NCBI RefSeq assembly: GCF_000720115.1
Contig: NZ_JOIR01000004.1
Location: 1-64,000 of the forward strand
Length of the DNA stretch: 64,000 nucleotides
From: Streptomyces sp. NRRL F-2580
GTDB lineage: Bacteria > Actinomycetota > Actinomycetes > Streptomycetales > Streptomycetaceae
Reading direction: 5' to 3'
The notes beneath the pieces were generated by a model. That model was not told where the DNA came from. It made no database searches and worked only from the letters and a program-made list of their open reading frames with translations. Within the stretch, counting starts at the first letter, position 1. Every line of letters begins with the position of its first letter. Below are positions 60,247 through 64,000 of the stretch, one piece after another. The position numbers were made by a program, and so were the translations under genes.

Positions 60247-61652
60247 TTGCGGTAGTCCCCCACCGAGTGGATCTCGTAGACGCACTCCTCGGACAGGATG
60301 TCGGCGCCGTGCAGCCGGTTGCGCCGGATGACGACGCCCTCGCCGGCCTCCAGCGTCAGCGAGGAGCCCAGCCCGCTCTCGAAGCGCATGGTGCCCGAGA
60401 CGATGTGGCAGAGCTCGTCGCCCTCGTGGCAATGGGTGTTCGACAGCTCGTTGAACGGCTCGACCAGGTGCGCCACCGGCGCCTCCACCCGGCCCTCCCG
60501 GATGGCCTCGTAGACGGGACCGTGCAGCTTCTTGAGCTCCGGCTGGTCGTCCATCCAGCCGATCTGCGCGCAGAAATCCTGGTCGGCGACCTCCAGGAGT
60601 ACGCGGTACTCCTCGATGCCCCGGACGATCTCGGGGATGATCCCCTCGCCGTGGGCCTCGATCAGCGGCGCGATGATCTTCTCGCGCGCCATGCGGCCGT
60701 GGTGCTGGTCGATGTGGACGTGCTCGGTGAAGTACGTGGTGTCGACGGAGTCGCCGAAGACCCCGTGCAGCAGCCGGTCGGCGCGCTGGCAGAAGTCGAC
60801 CAGCGAGCTCTCCGTGTAGAACAGCGCGCCCACGTAGCGGAAGAACAGCTCGTGGTTCTTGCCGAGGTAGTGGAAGTAATTGTTCAGCAGCAGGCTGCTG
60901 TTGAGGTAGTACTGCCAGTACCGGTGGAGGTCGGCCTGGAGGCCGACGGACTCCAGCGTCCGCTCGAACAGGGTGCTGTGCTTGGTGTCGTGCACGCCGT
61001 AGCCGTACTCGTCGATGACGACCTTGAACCACTCGGACTGGACGGGACCGTAGTAGCCGAGCACGTTGCGGATCATCGGCGACGCCTCGGAGAGGAAGTC
61101 GGCGGCGAACTGCACCAGCCACATGCGCGCCGCGCGTTCGGGGTCGCTGGACCCGGTGATGGCCTGCTCCACCGGCGTCCGCTCCTCGCCGCCGCCCATG
61201 TCGAGGGAGTCCAGGTAGCTGTCGAGGCTGGCCTTGGTCCACTTCCCCGAGGTCTCGACCTCGTCGTCGAGGAAGCCGAAGGCGTACCGCTCCAGGGCGG
61301 GGCGGACGCGCTCGCCGAGCGCGCGGTTGGCCGGGCTGTAGAACGCCCGGAAGTCCTCCTCCTTGCCCTCCAGCCCGGACTTGGGGAAGAACACCAGGTC
61401 GGCCTCGTATATGGAGGTGAGCAGGCGCTGCACGGCCAGGCTCGTGTAGTCGAGGATGTTCTCCCGGCCCGGCACCTTGTCGAAGTCGAGGTGCGGGAGC
61501 ACCTGCGGCCGCAGCTGTCGCCGGTACGGATTGTCGTGGTTCTGCCAGTCCGTGTTGTCGAGGAAGATCGGATTCGTGGCGTACTGCACGATGGCGTCGC
61601 GCAGGGCGGCGCCGCTGAGCTCGAACGGGATGTGCTCGGGTACGTGACTCAT
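60237..61652 (-). CDS. sznF: SznF-like N-nitrosourea synthase (diiron + cupin)
   Basis: A 471-residue protein matching streptozotocin SznF in length and layout: N-terminal helical dimerisation part, a heme-oxygenase-like diiron domain (about 125-375) and a C-terminal cupin. By SznF numbering, diiron ligands E189, E215, H225, E281, H311, D315 and H318 and cupin ligands H407, H409 and H448 are all present, as is Y459. SznF hydroxylates N-omega-methyl-L-arginine twice at the diiron site, then rearranges it at the cupin iron to an N-nitrosourea. ATG at 61652, 63 bp after the methyltransferase stop. Confidence 0.93.
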   Translation of the reverse strand: MSHVPEHIPFELSGAALRDAIVQYATNPIFLDNTDWQNHDNPYRRQLRPQVLPHLDFDKVPGRENILDYTSLAVQRLLTSIYEADLVFFPKSGLEGKEEDFRAFYSPANRALGERVRPALERYAFGFLDDEVETSGKWTKASLDSYLDSLDMGGGEERTPVEQAITGSSDPERAARMWLVQFAADFLSEASPMIRNVLGYYGPVQSEWFKVVIDEYGYGVHDTKHSTLFERTLESVGLQADLHRYWQYYLNSSLLLNNYFHYLGKNHELFFRYVGALFYTESSLVDFCQRADRLLHGVFGDSVDTTYFTEHVHIDQHHGRMAREKIIAPLIEAHGEGIIPEIVRGIEEYRVLLEVADQDFCAQIGWMDDQPELKKLHGPVYEAIREGRVEAPVAHLVEPFNELSNTHCHEGDELCHIVSGTMRFESGLGSSLTLEAGEGVVIRRNRLHGADILSEECVYEIHSVGDYRKCL

Positions 61653-61715
61653 CGCGTGCTCCTTGGTCCGGATCGCAAGACGTACGGCCGTGTGCCTGGT
61701 GGGCGGGCCGGTGGG

Positions 61716-62801
61716 TCAGATGTGCGCGCTGAGGGAGAAGTCGCTCCAGCGCAGGCGGAGGGGGAGCGTCTCGCCCGTCTTCACCGGCACCGGCTTCTCC
61801 AGGGGGACCCACCCCTGCATCCAGTGCGAGCGGGTGCCCTCCGGGGAGTTGCACAGCGTGGTGCCGTGCCCCATGTCCAGTTCGAACCAGACGACCAGGG
61901 CGTGCGCCTCGCCGTCGGCACGCGCGAGCAGGTCGACCGACCGCTCGCCCGGCTCCAGGGCGTCCTCCGCCAGGTCGAACGCCAGTACCTCGGCGGCGTC
62001 GGACAGGAACCGGTGGGGCCAGGTGTTGAGCCGCACCGGGAGGTGACCGCGGGTGGCGAGCACGTTCATCAGGGAGACGTCGAAACCCTCGGCCGTCGTC
62101 ACCTGGTTGAGCCGCAGGATGTCCTCGCTGCTGACGAGCCGGCCGTACAGCCGGCCCGCGGACGGGAGCATGATCCCGTCGGGTTTCAGCAGGTTCCGGC
62201 GCGCGTGCCGGATCGACGGCAGGAGGCCCTCGCCGATGAGACCGCAGTCGACGATCTCCGAGATCAGCACGTCCACCGGACCGTCGAGGTCGGGGCCGAT
62301 CTCCAGCAGATGGGAAGGCTTCCCGATCACCGTGATGACATCGCTGAACCCGTGGGCGTCGACCACCTGACGGGCGACCTCCGCGAGCATCGGGTTCATC
62401 TCACAGGTGATCACGCGGCCCGCGCCGGCCCGCGCCGCGGCCATGGCCAGCAGCCCGCTCCCCGAGCCGATGTCCAGGACGGTCGCCCCGACCGGTATGC
62501 CCCGCTCCAGGGCGCCGACGAGGGCCTCGTTGCGCTCGGTGTCGTTCAGCATCGCGAAGTGCCAGCGGGGCACGGTTCTGCGGGCGATCCGCCCGAAGAC
62601 CTCGGAGTCGGTGGCCGCGCCGCCCGCCGGCGTCGTGAGCAGCGCCGACGCCTGCTCGGCGATCTCGTTCATCTGCTGCGCCAGCGTCTGCAGCGAGGCC
62701 GTGATCAGGCGGTGCTGCGAGCTGGTGGCCGACGGACCCGGACCGTCCGGTCCGGGGTCCAGCCTCGTCGTCGCGCCCTCCGCGCCCTGGACCTGCTGCA
62801 T
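61716..62801 (-). CDS. sznE: SznE-like L-arginine N-methyltransferase (PRMT fold)
   Basis: A 361-residue class I SAM methyltransferase of the protein-arginine-methyltransferase fold. Motif I is VLDIGSGSGLLA (108-119); the double-E loop SEIVDCGLIGEG gives E182 and E191, which hold the guanidinium; the loop RSHWMQGW (324-331) corresponds to the THW loop. In the streptozotocin pathway SznE converts free L-arginine to N-omega-methyl-arginine, the substrate of SznF, encoded next. ATG at 62801. The upstream gap 62802-63060 has no gene and should hold the promoter for this leftward group. Confidence 0.9.
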   Translation of the reverse strand: MQQVQGAEGATTRLDPGPDGPGPSATSSQHRLITASLQTLAQQMNEIAEQASALLTTPAGGAATDSEVFGRIARRTVPRWHFAMLNDTERNEALVGALERGIPVGATVLDIGSGSGLLAMAAARAGAGRVITCEMNPMLAEVARQVVDAHGFSDVITVIGKPSHLLEIGPDLDGPVDVLISEIVDCGLIGEGLLPSIRHARRNLLKPDGIMLPSAGRLYGRLVSSEDILRLNQVTTAEGFDVSLMNVLATRGHLPVRLNTWPHRFLSDAAEVLAFDLAEDALEPGERSVDLLARADGEAHALVVWFELDMGHGTTLCNSPEGTRSHWMQGWVPLEKPVPVKTGETLPLRLRWSDFSLSAHI

Positions 62802-63060
62802 GTTCGCTCCTCCCGTTGAACCGCCGGATCAACCGTGGTGCACGAGCGGCCGGCAAGATCCCCGCGCCGTCGCAAGGTCGACCGTACGGAAGGTCGGTGG
62901 TGCGAAACTCCAGCGATCCTCCAGCCGTACCGGCGGTTCTGCCAGGCATTGACTCCCGGGAGGCAGGGGTTGACCTGCGAACGTGACAGTGCTGCCGGTT
63001 CACTGGAAGCAGGCGGCAGAAACCGGGTCCCCGCGCCGGTTGATTCCGGCGATTCCGCCG

Positions 63061-63852
63061 CTACCGGGCGTCGTGGAAGATCACGCCCAGCACGTGGCGC
63101 TGCCCGCTGGTCACGGAGCTCACCCCGTGCCTCAGGGTCACCCGGCTCCAGCCGCGCACCGAGCGCACCGGGCGGTGGCTGACCGTGAAGATCATCCCCT
63201 GCCCCTGTCCGGGCCGCCTGACGAGCGGGCGGGACTGGGCGCGCGGGCGCTGCTCGACGAACACGCTCTCGCCACCGGTGAAGTCCTCGTCCGGCCGGTC
63301 GAGCATGATCGCCACCTGGAGCGGGAAGGTCAGGTCGCCGTAGACGTCCTGGTGCAGGCAGTTGTAGCCGCCCCGCTCGTACCGGAGCAGCAGCGGCGTC
63401 GGGCGGTGCTGCCCGGCGGCCGCGCACGCCGCGATCAGTCCGTCGAACTCGGGGGCGAACGCCGGCTGCCCCAGGCGCCGCGCCCAGTCGTTGGCGATCC
63501 GGGCGAGCGGCGGGTACAGCTGCTCCCGCAGGTTCTGGACGAGCTCGGGCAGCGGGTGCGAGAAGTAGCGGTAGAGGCCCTCCCCGAAGCGGTGCCGCGC
63601 CATCGTCACGGTGCTGCGGAACGCGGTGGGATCGTCGAAGAGCTCCCGGAGGTCCGCGCACTGCCCGGCCGTCAGCAGCGGCGGGGTCAACGCCACTCCC
63701 TCCTCGTCCAGTTCGGCGGCGAGCGCCCGCCAGTCGAGGTTTCCCGGCGGCGGAGCGCCACCCGTCACCCGGGCGCCTTCCGGCGGGTACGGGGCGACGT
63801 CCGGGCCGGGCAGGTCGAAGCCCGGAAGCTGCGGGGGCTCGTAGACGCTCAC
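63061..63852 (-). CDS. 2-oxoglutarate/Fe(II)-dependent oxygenase
   Basis: A 263-residue double-stranded beta-helix oxygenase of the prolyl-hydroxylase type. Iron ligands HxD in NCLHQDVYG, distal His in LRHGVSSVTSGQRH and a following Arg that would bind 2-oxoglutarate. The start MSVYEPPQLPGFDLPGPD is Pro-rich. It lies 66 bp downstream of an MGMT gene; this pairing suggests a role in alkylation repair or tolerance, though a tailoring hydroxylation in the pathway is also possible. Confidence 0.82.
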   Translation of the reverse strand: MSVYEPPQLPGFDLPGPDVAPYPPEGARVTGGAPPPGNLDWRALAAELDEEGVALTPPLLTAGQCADLRELFDDPTAFRSTVTMARHRFGEGLYRYFSHPLPELVQNLREQLYPPLARIANDWARRLGQPAFAPEFDGLIAACAAAGQHRPTPLLLRYERGGYNCLHQDVYGDLTFPLQVAIMLDRPDEDFTGGESVFVEQRPRAQSRPLVRRPGQGQGMIFTVSHRPVRSVRGWSRVTLRHGVSSVTSGQRHVLGVIFHDAR

Positions 63853-63918
63853 GTGCTCTGCTTTCCGTAGCGGGGAGGGGCGGGAATGGCGGGAAAGGCG
63901 GCGACGGGCCGGGACGGG

Positions 63919-64000
63919 TCAGTGCGCGGCCGGTGCGCCGGAGGCCTCCAGGGCGAGCAGATCGCGCTTGGCCTCCGGCCCTCCCGCGTACCCGCTGAGG
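63919..64000 (-). CDS. C-terminal end of an O6-methylguanine-DNA methyltransferase (partial)
   Basis: The last 26 codons run off the right edge of the window. They read LSGYAGGPEAKRDLLALE, the hallmark C-terminal segment of MGMT/Ogt/Ada alkyltransferases (LxGYxxGLxxKRxLL), then a short Ala/Pro tail and TGA at 63919-63921. Whether the gene is a single-domain Ogt or a longer Ada, and whether its acceptor cysteine is intact, cannot be seen. Confidence 0.7.
   Translation of the reverse strand, partial: LSGYAGGPEAKRDLLALEASGAPAAH

Overview
The window is high-GC actinobacterial chromosome, almost certainly Streptomyces. Evidence: GTG starts preceded by GGAGG-type ribosome sites, the fhaA-fhaB-pstP-SEDS-pbpA-pknB block, class E sortases, CrgA, AfsR/SARP-type regulators and rare TTA codons confined to regulatory and accessory genes. 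It divides into a conserved left half (about 1-29.7 kb) and an accessory right half (about 29.8-64 kb).

Left half. A SpoU-type RNA methyltransferase and two membrane-associated genes (HTTM and DUF5819) precede a complete translationally coupled paaABCDE set for phenylacetyl-CoA epoxidation, with an 18-bp operator-like palindrome in front. An acyl-CoA dehydrogenase with a KstR-like operator, a rhodanese, a J-domain protein, a DUF2252 protein, a two-component system and tRNA-Leu(CAG) follow. Then comes the growth and cell-wall block: FhaA, FhaB, PP2C phosphatase, SEDS protein, class B PBP and PASTA kinase. Next are three class E sortases, a TrpG/PabA-type amidotransferase, DUF881 protein, CrgA, rhomboid protease, cyclophilin, a DUF5324 protein and a LysM protein. 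DnaA boxes beside crgA fit a position near the chromosomal origin.

Right half. This looks like a biosynthetic gene cluster without PKS or NRPS genes, built around two different nitrogen-nitrogen bond-forming systems. (A) A 12-gene leftward operon (48861 down to 35987) encodes a lysine N6-hydroxylase, a stand-alone cupin and a MetRS-like protein. These correspond to the hydrazine-forming machinery known as a cupin-MetRS fusion in the s56-p1 and triacsin pathways. The operon also has an FAD amine oxidase, two ATP-grasp ligases, a dimethylargininase-type enzyme, a YbaK-type deacylase, a leaderless solute-binding protein, an MFS exporter and small proteins. (B) A second leftward group (62801 down to 54200) encodes a SznE-like arginine N-methyltransferase and a SznF-like N-nitrosourea synthase in which all ten metal ligands are conserved. 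A Rieske protein, two further ATP-grasp ligases, an HSL-type hydrolase, a second MFS exporter and a LysE-type exporter follow.

The centre and flanks hold control and likely self-protection: two AfsR/SARP-type regulators and an XRE/NB-ARC regulator; an ECF sigma factor coupled to an alkyltransferase-like protein whose acceptor cysteine is alanine and which carries an Ada-type zinc domain; and, at the right edge, a 2-oxoglutarate oxygenase next to the end of an MGMT gene. Alkylation repair is what a producer of a nitrosourea would need. TTA codons in two regulators and one ligase point to bldA control. The working hypothesis is one cluster making a small peptide-like product, joined by ATP-grasp ligases, that combines or alternates a hydrazine and an N-nitrosourea unit. 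That they are one pathway, rather than two adjacent ones, is inference.
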